Both the position numbers and the translations under genes were made by a program. 64,000 nucleotides of DNA from UBA1413 sp964567485 (GTDB lineage Bacteria; Bacteroidota; Bacteroidia; Bacteroidales; Prolixibacteraceae), in contig CAZMMX010000007.1 of assembly GCA_964567485.1 (NCBI GenBank), forward strand, positions 39,533 to 103,532, in the 5' to 3' direction. The notes under the pieces were generated by a model. The model did not search any database. It saw only the letters and a list, made by a program, of their open reading frames with translations, and was not told the DNA's origin. Positions within the stretch are counted from its first letter, which is position 1. Each line of letters opens with the position of its first letter. Shown one piece after another: positions 41,358 to 50,280 of the stretch.

Positions 41358-42392
41358 ATGGATTTAACACAATGGGCCAGGCCCAATATCCTGGGGTTAA
41401 AACCCTACTCCTCGGCGCGTGATGAGTATTCGGGGGAGGCCATGGTCTTTCTCGATGCCAACGAGAACCCCTGGAACCAGCCGTGGAACCGCTATCCCGA
41501 TCCTTTGCAGAGGGTTCTTAAGAACCGGGTGGCGGAAATCAAGAATACTGATCCCAGCACTATTTTCCTGGGAAATGGGAGCGATGAACCCATCGATTTG
41601 CTGATCAGGATTTTCTGTGAGCCGGGGGTCCACCACATCGTGCAGATAGAGCCCACTTACGGCATGTACGCGGTGGCTGCCAATGTCAACAATATCGGGG
41701 TGACTGGGGTTCCCCTGGGTGAAGGGTATCAGTTCGACAGCGCCACGATTCTGAAGGCGGTCAATGACCACACCCGGATCATCTTTCTCTGTTCCCCCAA
41801 CAATCCAACCGGCAACGCCCTCGATGGCCGGGAGATCGAAAAAGTGATCACAGGATTCAAAGGCCCCGTGGTGGTCGATGAGGCCTATGTCGACTTCTCC
41901 TCAAAGGGATCGCTGTTGTCGCGGCTGGGGGAATTTCCCAACCTGGTGATCCTGCAGACTTTTTCCAAAGCCTGGGGAATGGCGGGGCTCCGTTTGGGAA
42001 TGGCCTTTGCCCGTCAGGAAATCATCGCCCTGATGAACCGCATCAAATATCCCTATAACCTGAGCAGCCTGACGCAGAAAACAGCCCTGGACCTTCTCGC
42101 AGACAGCAGAAAAACCCGGGAGTGGGTGAAGAACCTTCTGGAGCAGCGGGAGTGGCTTTCAGGAGAACTGAAGAAGATCGGATGCGTTGAGAAGGTCTTC
42201 CCCTCCGATGCCAATTTTTTGCTGGTCAGGGTGAAAGGAGCCCGTGCCATTTACGACAGCCTCACCGCCCAGGGCATTGTCGTGCGTGACCGCTCACGCA
42301 TCGTTTTATGCCAGGAAAGCCTGCGCATTACGGTCGGGACACCCGAAGAAAATCAGATGCTGGTGAAAGAACTTAAAGATATTAAGTCATGA
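41358..42392 (+). CDS. hisC: histidinol-phosphate aminotransferase
   Basis: 344 residues, PLP-dependent fold I. Visible are FLDANENPWNQ, the LGNGSDEPIDLLIR stretch, FLCSPNNPTGNAL, VVDEAYVDFS, and the PLP lysine in QTFSKAWGMAGLRLGMA (about residue 203). It makes histidinol phosphate from imidazoleacetol phosphate and glutamate. Starts after the tandem repeat; its stop overlaps the hisB start as ATGA. Confidence 0.95.
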   Translation: MDLTQWARPNILGLKPYSSARDEYSGEAMVFLDANENPWNQPWNRYPDPLQRVLKNRVAEIKNTDPSTIFLGNGSDEPIDLLIRIFCEPGVHHIVQIEPTYGMYAVAANVNNIGVTGVPLGEGYQFDSATILKAVNDHTRIIFLCSPNNPTGNALDGREIEKVITGFKGPVVVDEAYVDFSSKGSLLSRLGEFPNLVILQTFSKAWGMAGLRLGMAFARQEIIALMNRIKYPYNLSSLTQKTALDLLADSRKTREWVKNLLEQREWLSGELKKIGCVEKVFPSDANFLLVRVKGARAIYDSLTAQGIVVRDRSRIVLCQESLRITVGTPEENQMLVKELKDIKS

Positions 42393-43513
42393 AAAAGCTC
42401 ATTTTCCTGGATAGGGATGGCACCATGATTGTGGAGCCTCCCGACGATTTTCAGATCGACACGCTGGAAAAGCTGGAGCTGTTGCCGGGGGTGATCCGCA
42501 ACCTGCGGCTGATCAGGGAGAATCTCCCCTTCGGGCTGGTGATGGTCTCGAACCAGGACGGTCTGGGTACCCCGGTCTACCCCGAAGAGGCATTTGAGCT
42601 GGTCCAGGGGAAGCTGCTCCGACTGTTGGAAAATGAGGGGATTACCTTTGACGATATTCTGATCGACAAGACTTTTCCGGAGGAGAATGCCCCGACGCGC
42701 AAGCCGGGGACTGGCATGATGGGGAAGTATATAGACGGGAGCTATGATCTGGCGGGCAGTTTTGTGATCGGCGACCGGCTGACCGATGTCCAACTGGCGG
42801 CCAATTTGGGAGCGAAGGCCATCCTGTACACGACCACGATTTCTGCGGAAGAGGTGGTCGCCGGGGGACTCGCGGGTAGTTGCGCCCTGATCACCAACAG
42901 CTGGGACGACATCTACAGGTTTCTGGCGCTGCCCGTGCGGACAGCCACGGTAGAACGGAAGACGCGGGAGACCGACATCAGGGTGCTTCTTACTCTTGAC
43001 GGCAGCGGGAAAAGCGACATTTCGACCGGATTGGGATTCTTCGACCACATGCTCGATCAGATCGCCCGCCATTCGGGGTGCGACCTGACCGTCAAGGTGA
43101 AAGGAGACCTGTATGTCGACGAGCACCATACCGTGGAAGATACCGCCCTGGCCCTGGGAGAGGCTTTCGGCAAGGCTCTGGGGGACAAAACAGGCATGGA
43201 AAGGTATGGTTATGTGCTGCCGATGGACGACGCCCTGGCCACGGTAGCCCTCGATTTCGGCGGCCGCCCCTGGCTGGTGTGGAAGGCCCACTTCCACAGG
43301 GATAAAGTGGGAGACCTCCCCACGGAACTCATTTTTCACTTTTTCAAGTCGTTCTCAGACACGGCCCGCTGCAACCTGTACATGGAGGTGACAGGGGACA
43401 ACGACCATCACCAGATCGAAGCCCTTTTTAAGGGATTTGCCCGGGCCCTCAGAATGGCCCTCCGCCGCGACCCCTTCAACTTTGTGCTTCCCACCACAAA
43501 AGGTGTGTTGTGA
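42389..43513 (+). CDS. hisB: bifunctional histidinol-phosphatase / imidazoleglycerol-phosphate dehydratase
   Basis: 374 residues in two parts. Residues 1-165 are a HAD phosphatase with FLDRDGTMIVEPP (nucleophile and general-acid Asp) and VIGDRLTDVQLA. Residues about 185-374 are the dehydratase: GLGFFDHMLDQIARHSG, DEHHTVEDTALALGEA and the second DNDHHQIEALFKGFARAL, with its manganese-binding His clusters. The fusion catalyses steps 7 and 9 of the pathway. Overlaps hisC by 4 bases. Confidence 0.96.
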   Translation: MKKLIFLDRDGTMIVEPPDDFQIDTLEKLELLPGVIRNLRLIRENLPFGLVMVSNQDGLGTPVYPEEAFELVQGKLLRLLENEGITFDDILIDKTFPEENAPTRKPGTGMMGKYIDGSYDLAGSFVIGDRLTDVQLAANLGAKAILYTTTISAEEVVAGGLAGSCALITNSWDDIYRFLALPVRTATVERKTRETDIRVLLTLDGSGKSDISTGLGFFDHMLDQIARHSGCDLTVKVKGDLYVDEHHTVEDTALALGEAFGKALGDKTGMERYGYVLPMDDALATVALDFGGRPWLVWKAHFHRDKVGDLPTELIFHFFKSFSDTARCNLYMEVTGDNDHHQIEALFKGFARALRMALRRDPFNFVLPTTKGVL

Positions 43514-43653
43514 AGCCCTCACGCCATTCTTGCCATGATGAGAGGGCTTGCAGCCCAGTTCAAGGTTGAAGCTTACCCACAAAGAACAGGCATGGATACC
43601 CTCATGGTGAATAGCATTTAAGAGAGAAGATCCAAGACTTAAGATTATTCCGG

Positions 43654-44538
43654 ATGAAGAGCATAAGCACATTAAAGGAGAAAAAGGATACGGCCATATT
43701 GATGATCCACTGTCCCGACCGGCAGGGGATCCTGGCCACCGTCACTGAATTTCTCAATCGGAACAACGGGAATATCATCTATCTCGACCAGCATGTAGAC
43801 CGTCAGGAGCTGATATTTTACATGCGGGTGGAGTGGGAACTGGAAGGTTTCACGATTCCGCGGGAGAAAATTGGCGACTATTTTTCCACGCTGATCGCCA
43901 TGCCGATGCAGATGACCTGGAAGATTTTCTTCCCGGGAGAGGTGCAGCGGATGGCCTTGTTTGTCTCCGAGATGCCCCACTGCCTCTTTGACATTCTGTC
44001 GCGCACCACCGCCGGGGAGTGGGATGTGGAAATCCCGTTGATCATCAGCAACCACCCCCGGCTGGAACCCGTGGCCCGGCGCTTCAACATCCCCTTTTAC
44101 CATTTTCCGCTGACCCCGGAAAACCGGGAGGCTCAGGAAGCGGCAGAACTGACGCTGCTGAAGGAGATGAAGGTCGACTTTATCGTGCTGGCCCGTTACA
44201 TGCAAATCATTTCCCCGGAATTCATCACCCATTTTCCCAACCGGATCATTAACATCCATCACTCCTTCCTTCCGGCCTTTGCCGGGGCACGTCCCTACCA
44301 TGCCGCCCACCAGCGGGGTGTGAAAATCATCGGGGCCACCAGCCATTATGTCACCAGCGACCTCGACGCCGGTCCGATTATCGAGCAGAACGTGACCCGC
44401 TGCAGCCATATCGACACGGTAGAAAACCTGGTCCGCAAAGGGCGCGATCTTGAAAAAATCGTACTTTCGCAAGCGGTATACAAACACCTTCAACATAAGG
44501 TCCTGGTATACAGAAACCGGACCGTGGTGTTTAACTGA
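43654..44538 (+). CDS. purU: formyltetrahydrofolate deformylase
   Basis: 294 residues. The N-terminal ACT domain (about 8-90) begins LMIHCPDRQGILATVTEFLN, and the C-terminal formyl-transferase-like domain has ISNHPRLEP, PFYHFPLTPENREAQE, NIHHSFLPAFAGARPY (catalytic His) and LDAGPIIEQ (catalytic Asp). It splits 10-formyl-THF to formate and THF, linking to purine synthesis. It stands inside the his cluster, 140 bases after hisB. Histidine synthesis drains ATP and returns AICAR to the purine path, a possible reason for co-location. Confidence 0.93.
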   Translation: MKSISTLKEKKDTAILMIHCPDRQGILATVTEFLNRNNGNIIYLDQHVDRQELIFYMRVEWELEGFTIPREKIGDYFSTLIAMPMQMTWKIFFPGEVQRMALFVSEMPHCLFDILSRTTAGEWDVEIPLIISNHPRLEPVARRFNIPFYHFPLTPENREAQEAAELTLLKEMKVDFIVLARYMQIISPEFITHFPNRIINIHHSFLPAFAGARPYHAAHQRGVKIIGATSHYVTSDLDAGPIIEQNVTRCSHIDTVENLVRKGRDLEKIVLSQAVYKHLQHKVLVYRNRTVVFN

Positions 44539-44596
44539 ACGGAGAAGAGTGGGCAACAAAGAATACGTAATAAGTGATAAAAATAAGAGATCGGAC

Positions 44597-45157
44597 ATGA
44601 TGAGGGCGGGGAAGTTTTCGGTAGGTATTCTGGTTATGCTAAGCCTGGTTGCAGGGGTGGTCAGGGGACAGGAAACGGTGCAGAATGAGGTTCCGGCCGA
44701 CTATGGCTACCTGGTGAGGCCCGGACAGCAGGTGCCTGATTTTAAGATGGTCCTTACCAACGGGAAGAATGTGAAGATGTCAGATCTGAAGGGCCGTGTG
44801 GTGATGCTCCAGTTCACCGCCAGCTGGTGCGGGGTTTGCCGCAAGGAGATGCCCCACATTGAAAAGGAGATCTGGGCGAAATACAGGAACCATCAGGAGT
44901 TCGCCCTGGTCGGCATCGATCTTGATGAACCTGTGGAAAAAGTGGTGAAATTCGGCAAGGATGTGGGCATCACCTACCCGCTTGCCCTGGATCCGGGAGG
45001 TAAGATCTTTTACACCTTTGCGGAAAAAGGCGCCGGCGTCACCCGGAACGTCATCATCGACAAAACCGGGAAGATCATTTTCCTGACGCGGCTCTTCAAG
45101 GAAGAGGAGTTCAACCAGATGAAAAAGGTGATCGACCAGGCCATAAAACAAGATTAG
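44597..45157 (+). CDS. exported thioredoxin-like (TlpA/ResA-type) protein
   Basis: About 186 residues with a signal peptide (KFSVGILVMLSLVAGVVRG, about 5-23). The thioredoxin fold shows LKGRVVMLQFTASWCGVCRK with the CGVC redox pair near residue 80 and TRNVIIDKTGKI with the cis-Pro region altered. It would keep envelope protein thiols reduced or oxidised. The open frame upstream of 44597 overlaps purU and looks non-coding. Sits between purU and hisH; no link to histidine synthesis is known. Confidence 0.87.
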   Translation: MMRAGKFSVGILVMLSLVAGVVRGQETVQNEVPADYGYLVRPGQQVPDFKMVLTNGKNVKMSDLKGRVVMLQFTASWCGVCRKEMPHIEKEIWAKYRNHQEFALVGIDLDEPVEKVVKFGKDVGITYPLALDPGGKIFYTFAEKGAGVTRNVIIDKTGKIIFLTRLFKEEEFNQMKKVIDQAIKQD

Positions 45158-45199
45158 AATATCAGAATGCTCTACCTGAACCTTAGCCTGTTTTTCTGA

Positions 45200-45805
45200 A
45201 TGGATGTAGTGATTATCAAATACAATGCGGGGAACATCGAGTCGGTGAGCAATGCGCTACTGCGGCTGGGGATAACGGCTGAGATCACGGCCGATAAGGC
45301 GCGCATCAGGGCTGCTGACCGGGTGATCTTCCCCGGGGTGGGAGAGGCGGCCAATACCATGGCCTATCTGAAGGCCCATGGCCTCGACAGGGTCATCACC
45401 TCCCTGACACAGCCGGTTCTGGGCATCTGTCTGGGTCTTCAGTTGATGTGTTCCTTTTCAGAAGAGGGAAACACCCGGTGTCTGGGGATTTTCGACGAGG
45501 TGGTGAAGCGTTTTGTGCCGGCCCCGGGAAGAGAATTTATCGACAAGGTGCCGCACATGGGGTGGAATGCCATTTATGCCCTGAAAGGTGAACTTTTCAC
45601 CTCTTCCGTGGAACACCAGTATGTTTACTTCGTACATTCGTATTATGCAGAGGCCGGGGAGCACACCTCGGCGCTGTGTGACTATATGAAACCATTCAGT
45701 GCCGCCTTGCAGAGGGGCAACTTCTATGCCACCCAGTTTCATCCCGAGAAAAGCGGGGATGCGGGGAGTGCCATACTTGAGAATTTTATCCGCATAAAAC
45801 AGTAA
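45200..45805 (+). CDS. hisH: imidazole glycerol phosphate synthase, glutamine amidotransferase subunit
   Basis: 201 residues of class I glutamine amidotransferase: YNAGNIESVSNALLRLG at the start, the oxyanion PGVGEAANTM, the nucleophile in LGICLGLQLMCSFSEEG (Cys about 78), and the FHPEKSG His-Glu pair near the end. It supplies ammonia to HisF, which is not in this window. It follows the thioredoxin gene by 42 bases. Confidence 0.94.
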   Translation: MDVVIIKYNAGNIESVSNALLRLGITAEITADKARIRAADRVIFPGVGEAANTMAYLKAHGLDRVITSLTQPVLGICLGLQLMCSFSEEGNTRCLGIFDEVVKRFVPAPGREFIDKVPHMGWNAIYALKGELFTSSVEHQYVYFVHSYYAEAGEHTSALCDYMKPFSAALQRGNFYATQFHPEKSGDAGSAILENFIRIKQ

Positions 45806-45810
45806 CGCCG

Positions 45811-46584
45811 ATGGACAGGTTAACGATCGTAAAAGTAGGTGGAAAAGTGGTGGAAGAGCCGGAGTTGCTGAACCGCTTGCTCGATGATTTCAACACGATA
45901 ACAGGCTATAAGATTCTGGTGCATGGCGGAGGGAAGGCGGCCACGGATCTGGCCTCCCGTTTGGGCGTGGAGACCAGAATGGTCGATGGCCGTCGCATTA
46001 CCGACCTGGAGACTCTGGAGATCGTGACGATGGTATACGGTGGACTGATCAACAAGCGGGTGGTGGCCGGACTGCAGGCCCGCAATTGCAATGCCCTGGG
46101 CATGACGGGGGCTGACCTGGACCTGATTCGCGCTCGTAAAAGGGTGGTGGAAGAGGTCGACTATGGGTATGCCGGAGACATCGAAAACATCAACACCCGT
46201 GAATTGCGCCTTGTCCTGGGGGAAAATGTGGTTCCCGTAGTGGCGCCACTCACCCACGATGGCCGGGGGATGATGCTCAATACCAATGCCGACACCATCG
46301 CTTCCCACCTGGCCATCGAGCTGTCCCACTACTACAAAGTCCTTCTCTTTTATTGCTTCGAAAAACGGGGTGTCCTCTCCGATCCCCTCGATGATAACAG
46401 CGTGCTCGGGGAACTCTCAGAAACCGACTTTCTGGAATACCAGGAAGCCGGCATCATCAGTGGTGGCATGATCCCCAAACTCTACAACGGATTCAAGGCC
46501 ATCCACAACGGCGTCAGCGAAGTGCTGATCACCAATCCTGAAAATTTCTACAAGGGCCGCGGCACCCGGCTGGTCAAAAGTTGA
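45811..46584 (+). CDS. argB: acetylglutamate kinase (or paralogue)
   Basis: 257 residues of the amino acid kinase fold. KVGGKVVEEP forms the N-terminal phosphate loop, LVHGGGKAATDLASRLG follows, then GLINKRVVAGLQ, LNTNADTIASHLA and GGMIPKLYNGFKAI. This is the second step of arginine synthesis via acetylated intermediates (succinylated in many Bacteroidota). Starts 5 bases after hisH, in a place where hisA would be expected; no other arg gene is adjacent. Confidence 0.9.
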   Translation: MDRLTIVKVGGKVVEEPELLNRLLDDFNTITGYKILVHGGGKAATDLASRLGVETRMVDGRRITDLETLEIVTMVYGGLINKRVVAGLQARNCNALGMTGADLDLIRARKRVVEEVDYGYAGDIENINTRELRLVLGENVVPVVAPLTHDGRGMMLNTNADTIASHLAIELSHYYKVLLFYCFEKRGVLSDPLDDNSVLGELSETDFLEYQEAGIISGGMIPKLYNGFKAIHNGVSEVLITNPENFYKGRGTRLVKS

Positions 46585-46700
46585 ACGGGCCATAACGGCA
46601 ACACAACAGGGTTCTCCGGGGTTGTCGAAGTGCCAGGGTTGTAAATGCTGTAGCCGTTTTCGATGTTGCCAGAGTTGTAATACCTGGTTTGAAAAAAAGC

Positions 46701-46731
46701 TTGTAAAATTTCTACACATGTGCTAACTTTG
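46701..46731 (+). promoter_or_regulatory. Bacteroidota-type promoter of the MazE/MazF pair
   Basis: A -33 TTG (46701-46703) and a perfect -7 TAACTTTG (46724-46731) are 20 bases apart. The start would be near 46738, 14 bases before the antitoxin ATG, so the pair is transcribed on its own rather than from the his operon. Confidence 0.6.
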
Positions 46732-46751
46732 TAGTTACATTATGCGGCAAT

Positions 46752-46991
46752 ATGGATATACCGGTTATAAAAATTGGGAATTCAAAGGGGATCAGGTTAA
46801 GCAAGACCATTCTCCGGAAATACGAAATCAGGGATGAAGTGGAACTCATCCTGGAGGATGGATTTATCATCCTGAAGCCAAAGGTGGTTCCCCGCAAAGG
46901 ATGGGAAGATGCTTTTGAACAAATGCATGCCCAAGGAGAGGATGAACTTCTGATACCTGATGTATTTGAGGACGAAAACGTTGAGGAATGA
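46752..46991 (+). CDS. MazE-like antitoxin (SpoVT/AbrB domain)
   Basis: 79 residues. The N-terminal half is a swapped-hairpin AbrB domain (PVIKIGNSKGIRLSKTILRK and VELILEDGFIILKP). The acidic tail from about residue 55 (many Glu/Asp) would wrap and block the toxin. It probably represses its own promoter at 46701-46731 together with the toxin. The stop overlaps the toxin start as ATGA. Confidence 0.88.
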   Translation: MDIPVIKIGNSKGIRLSKTILRKYEIRDEVELILEDGFIILKPKVVPRKGWEDAFEQMHAQGEDELLIPDVFEDENVEE

Positions 46992-47311
46992 AACTCTCCC
47001 AATACCAGATCGTTGTCGTTAACCTCGATCCGACCGTGGGCCGTGAGATGAAAAAGACCCGGCCTTGCATCATCCTCTCCCCTGATGAGATGAACCAATA
47101 CCTTTCCACGGTCATGGTTGCCCCTATCACAAGCCAGTCCCGGGATTATCCTACCCGGGTTGAAGTAAATCATGCCTCCGCTTATGGCTGGATTGTCCTG
47201 GACCAGATACGCACAGTGGACAAGCAAAGGATTGTCCACATCCTGGATCACCTCACGGCCGATGAATCAAAACAGGTAAAAGCGATCATCAGGGAAATGC
47301 TGGTGGACTAG
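46988..47311 (+). CDS. MazF/PemK-family mRNA endoribonuclease toxin
   Basis: 107 residues. YQIVVVNLDPTVGREMKKTRPCIILS has the usual N-terminal substrate loop with its conserved Arg and the TRPCIILS strand. VMVAPITSQSRDYPTRVEV and WIVLDQIRTVDKQRI hold the conserved Ser/Thr and Asp region. MazF cuts mRNA at short specific sites; which one is unknown here. Coupled to the antitoxin by a 4-base overlap. Confidence 0.9.
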   Translation: MKLSQYQIVVVNLDPTVGREMKKTRPCIILSPDEMNQYLSTVMVAPITSQSRDYPTRVEVNHASAYGWIVLDQIRTVDKQRIVHILDHLTADESKQVKAIIREMLVD

Positions 47312-47338
47312 TATCCTGCCACCCCGGGACCACCATAT

Positions 47339-49798
47339 TTAAAACCCAATGTCAATTCCGGCCATGAAGTGGCGTCCTGCCTGGGGGAAGTAACCGTCCA
47401 TCGTGAACCTTTCTCCTCCCAGAATATAGGAGTAGACCCAGGCGTTGCTTTCATATTCCTCGTTGAGCAGGTTGTTGATCTGCAGGTGAAAGGTCAGCGT
47501 TTTGAAAGTCCGGGATTTCAGGGACCAGGCGGCCTTCAGGTGGTTCACCAGCCAGGGATCCAGGGCCCGTTCTCCTGAGGCCGTATTGTCGATGTATTGT
47601 TTTCCTGTGTATGAGGAGATCAGGGAGAGGGAGAAGTGGCCTGGTTGCCAGGAGAGCTGGCTGTTGGCGATAATGCCGGGTGAGAACGCCAGGTGGGTGG
47701 TTCCCAGGGGCAAGGCCTGCTGTCCTCCGTTGTCCCAGTCGTCGACATATTCGGTGAATCCGCGGATCAGGTTACGGCTGAAAGTGGCGTTGCCCTCCCA
47801 TTGCAGGTTCTGCAGCGCCTTCACTCCCCATACCAGTTCCATGCCGCTGCGGCTGCTCTTTTCCACGTTGGTCATCACCGGTGCCCCCACATCGTTGATC
47901 AGTCCGGTCAGTACCAGTTGGTTGTGGTAGAACATGTGATACAGGTTGATTCCCGCCATGAACCCGGAAGAGCGGTAATTCCACCCGGCTTCTATGTCGT
48001 TGAGTTGTTCGGCTTTGGGGAGGGTGGCTCCCGGAGGGGTGTCGGTGAAGTTATCGCGGTTGGGTTCCCGGTGTGTGCGGGCAAAGGAGAGGGAGAGCCC
48101 GCTGCGGGGGGTGAGCTGAACATGGAGTCCTGCCTTAGGGTTGAAAAAGTCGTAGGAGTGGTGCTGGTCGAGGTTACGGAGGTCATCGTCGATACCGTCG
48201 ATGGAATACCGGATATGGCGGTATTGGACGTCGCCATAAATGCGGAGGCCGGGGGCCACCTCATAGCTTCCCCTGACGTAGCTGTTGAGGTCTTTCTTGT
48301 CGCCCTCATTGCGGTACCACTCATGATCGGGGGCCACACTGCCCAGGTGTTGTGCCCAGATGATCCTTCCGAAGTGGTCGCCCCGGTAGTGGTTATAGCC
48401 CCCGCCCCAGGTAAGGTCGCCGTTTCCGCAGGAAGTGGTGAGCGAGAAGATCCCTCCTGTGAAGTCGTTGTCGAGCCATTTGCGCCGCACCAGGTCGGTA
48501 CGGGTGATGGCCGTGCCGTTGACGTCGGGATTGGGAAGGGCATAGTTGCTGAATTTGTCGCGGGCCCGGAATTGCTCATAATACCCTTCGCCGTGGGTGT
48601 GGTGGAGGGCCACGTTGCCATGCAGCGAGGCGGAGAAACGATGGGTGAGGTGGAGCTGGACATTGTCCTGTTGGTAAAGGTCCACCTGGTTTTCGTAGGT
48701 GTAGAGGTTATAAGTCCGGGAGTCCGAGGCGATCAGGTGGGCGGTTTCTTCTGCGGAATAGAGGCCGTGGTCGCCATAGCGCTGCATTCCGGCGAGGTCG
48801 TTGTTCAGTCGCACCGAGGGAACGCCGTTCCAGGCCTGGTAAGTCTTTTCCCAGCCGGTGAAGGCTACGGCCCTGACCACGGTATGGGCCGAATACCATC
48901 CTCCCGAAAGGTAGTAAGATTTCAGGTTGCTGGAAGCCCGGTCGATGAATCCATCGGAGCGGATTCCCGAGAGACGGGCGTCAAAGGAGAAGTGGTTGTC
49001 CAGGAGTCCCGATCCCAGGGCCAGGGTATTCCGGAAGGTTTGGAAGGAGCCCGCCGAGGAGATGATTCTGGCATAGGCGTCAGGCTGGAGTGCGAGGGTC
49101 TGCAGGTTGACAGATGCCCCAAAGGCGGCGGCGCCGTTGGTGGAAGTGCCGGCGCCCCGCTGAATCTGGATGGCCTCAGCCGAGGAGGCCAGGTCGGGTT
49201 GGTCGACGAAAAAGGTGGTGTGCGACTCGGCATCGTTCAGGGGAATTCCGTTCACGGTGACGTTCATGCGGTTCATGTCGGTGCCGCGCACCCTGAAACT
49301 CGTGTACCCGATTCCGTTGCCGGCGTCGGAAGTGGCCACCACCGAGGGGGTCTGCGCCAGCAGCAGGGGAAGGTCCTGCCCCATATTGCGGCTTTGCAGG
49401 CTCTCTCCGGAAAGGTCGGAAAAGGCGACGGGCGTTTTTTCTTTGGCCCGGGAAGCCTGCACCATCACCTCCTCGGTGTAGATGATCCGGGGATTTAACC
49501 TGATATCGATGTGCCTGACTGGTCTGGCGCTGCTGTCGTGGCCAATGGAGAAGATGTGGCGGTGAGACTCGTAGCCTACAAAGGAAACCACCAGGGTATA
49601 CTCCCCGGGTGAGAGTCGGGTAAAGGAGAAGGAACCATCGCTTCCGGTGGAAATGCCGTAATAGGTCCCTTCGAGCACCACGCTGGCACCGGGCAGGGGC
49701 TCTCCACCGGCACCGGTCACTTTGCCCTGCAGGGTCAGTTGGGCAAAGAGTGTCAACGCCGCCATTTGCATGAACAGCATCATCACAATTTTTTTCAT
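47339..49798 (-). CDS. TonB-dependent outer membrane receptor, probably for thiamin
   Basis: 819 residues. A signal peptide (about 1-20) is followed by a carboxypeptidase-like regulatory domain (about 24-110, TLQGKVTGAGGEPLPGASVV), a plug domain (about 120-230: FRVRGTDMNRMNVTVNGIPLND, QIQRGAGTSTNGAAAFGASV in parts) and a 22-strand barrel ending with an aromatic terminal residue (GIDIGF). The start is 29 bases downstream of a TPP riboswitch, which identifies the likely cargo as thiamin or a precursor, as for the OMR1-type receptors described in Bacteroidota. No partner genes follow on the strand. Confidence 0.9.
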   Translation of the reverse strand: MKKIVMMLFMQMAALTLFAQLTLQGKVTGAGGEPLPGASVVLEGTYYGISTGSDGSFSFTRLSPGEYTLVVSFVGYESHRHIFSIGHDSSARPVRHIDIRLNPRIIYTEEVMVQASRAKEKTPVAFSDLSGESLQSRNMGQDLPLLLAQTPSVVATSDAGNGIGYTSFRVRGTDMNRMNVTVNGIPLNDAESHTTFFVDQPDLASSAEAIQIQRGAGTSTNGAAAFGASVNLQTLALQPDAYARIISSAGSFQTFRNTLALGSGLLDNHFSFDARLSGIRSDGFIDRASSNLKSYYLSGGWYSAHTVVRAVAFTGWEKTYQAWNGVPSVRLNNDLAGMQRYGDHGLYSAEETAHLIASDSRTYNLYTYENQVDLYQQDNVQLHLTHRFSASLHGNVALHHTHGEGYYEQFRARDKFSNYALPNPDVNGTAITRTDLVRRKWLDNDFTGGIFSLTTSCGNGDLTWGGGYNHYRGDHFGRIIWAQHLGSVAPDHEWYRNEGDKKDLNSYVRGSYEVAPGLRIYGDVQYRHIRYSIDGIDDDLRNLDQHHSYDFFNPKAGLHVQLTPRSGLSLSFARTHREPNRDNFTDTPPGATLPKAEQLNDIEAGWNYRSSGFMAGINLYHMFYHNQLVLTGLINDVGAPVMTNVEKSSRSGMELVWGVKALQNLQWEGNATFSRNLIRGFTEYVDDWDNGGQQALPLGTTHLAFSPGIIANSQLSWQPGHFSLSLISSYTGKQYIDNTASGERALDPWLVNHLKAAWSLKSRTFKTLTFHLQINNLLNEEYESNAWVYSYILGGERFTMDGYFPQAGRHFMAGIDIGF

Positions 49799-49827
49799 CT
49801 TAATGGTAATTTGGTTAAAGAACTAAC

Positions 49828-49947
49828 CAATGAGGTGGGATGGTTCCCGTGGTCTTCCCTCCGCCGGCATTACCCGGATCAGGTTATAAGGGTATGATCT
49901 CAGCCTGTGTTTCATCCCGGACGTTTCCGGGCAAAGGCACCCCATTG
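49828..49947 (-). promoter_or_regulatory. TPP (thiamin pyrophosphate) riboswitch
   Basis: Read on the minus strand, the conserved parts stand in order: GGGGTGCC, then GGCTGAGATCATACCC, CCTGATCCGGGTAATGCCG and GGAGGGAA. The closing P1 stem is a 10-bp pairing of CAATGGGGTG (49938-49947) with CACCTCATTG (49828-49837), with one G-U pair. The variable P3 arm holds CCCGG/CCGGG. Its 3' end is 29 bases before the receptor start, so binding of TPP may hide the ribosome entry region. Confidence 0.95.
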
Positions 49948-50222
49948 ATGAAATATCAGGGCAAAGTTAACCTTTTTGCCGGCACAGTGTCCAATCACCA
50001 CGTTCGTTTTTTTTTTTTCGGTATGCGTACACTCCGCCTGAGTCATAAGAACAGAGTGAAGATTCACCTCATAAGATTTTACTGCACAAAGTGTCCATTC
50101 TCTGCAAACGGAGTGCAGAGCCATTAGCGAGGGGTTGTAAATGACTGGTTTTGCGGCGGATGTTAGATGTGAAAATTTACTTTTTTCATTCTGTTAAATA
50201 GCTGAAGATGAGAGGAAAATAA
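49948..50222. other. intergenic stretch without recognised element
   Basis: Between the TPP riboswitch and the lipase promoter lie about 275 AT-rich bases. Short frames occur but none shows coding character. The minus-strand promoter of the receptor must be here; no perfect TAnnTTTG match was found. Confidence 0.4.
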
Positions 50223-50253
50223 TTTGGATTTCTGGGTAAAAAGTGGTAATTTG
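50223..50253 (+). promoter_or_regulatory. possible promoter of the lipase-like gene
   Basis: A -33 TTTG (50223-50226) and a -7-like TAATTTG (50247-50253, one base shorter than the consensus) are 20 bases apart, 28 bases before the start codon. Confidence 0.4.
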
Positions 50254-50280
50254 AAGAGATAAACCATAAATAAATTAGCC

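Noticed and set aside
40432..41370. Minus-strand open frame with repeated CWSQSRG residues across the N gap
   Set aside because: It runs antisense to hisD, reads through the Ns and owes its repeats to the 21-bp minisatellite; no protein-like features outside the repeat.
43513..43549. Hairpin AAGCCCTC/GAGGGCTT between hisB and purU as a second attenuator
   Set aside because: Eight-base stem with a 21-base loop and no T-run; too weak to claim.
47693..49498. 601-codon plus-strand frame opposite the TonB receptor
   Set aside because: Val/Gly/Glu-rich shadow of the receptor gene without any recognisable motif.
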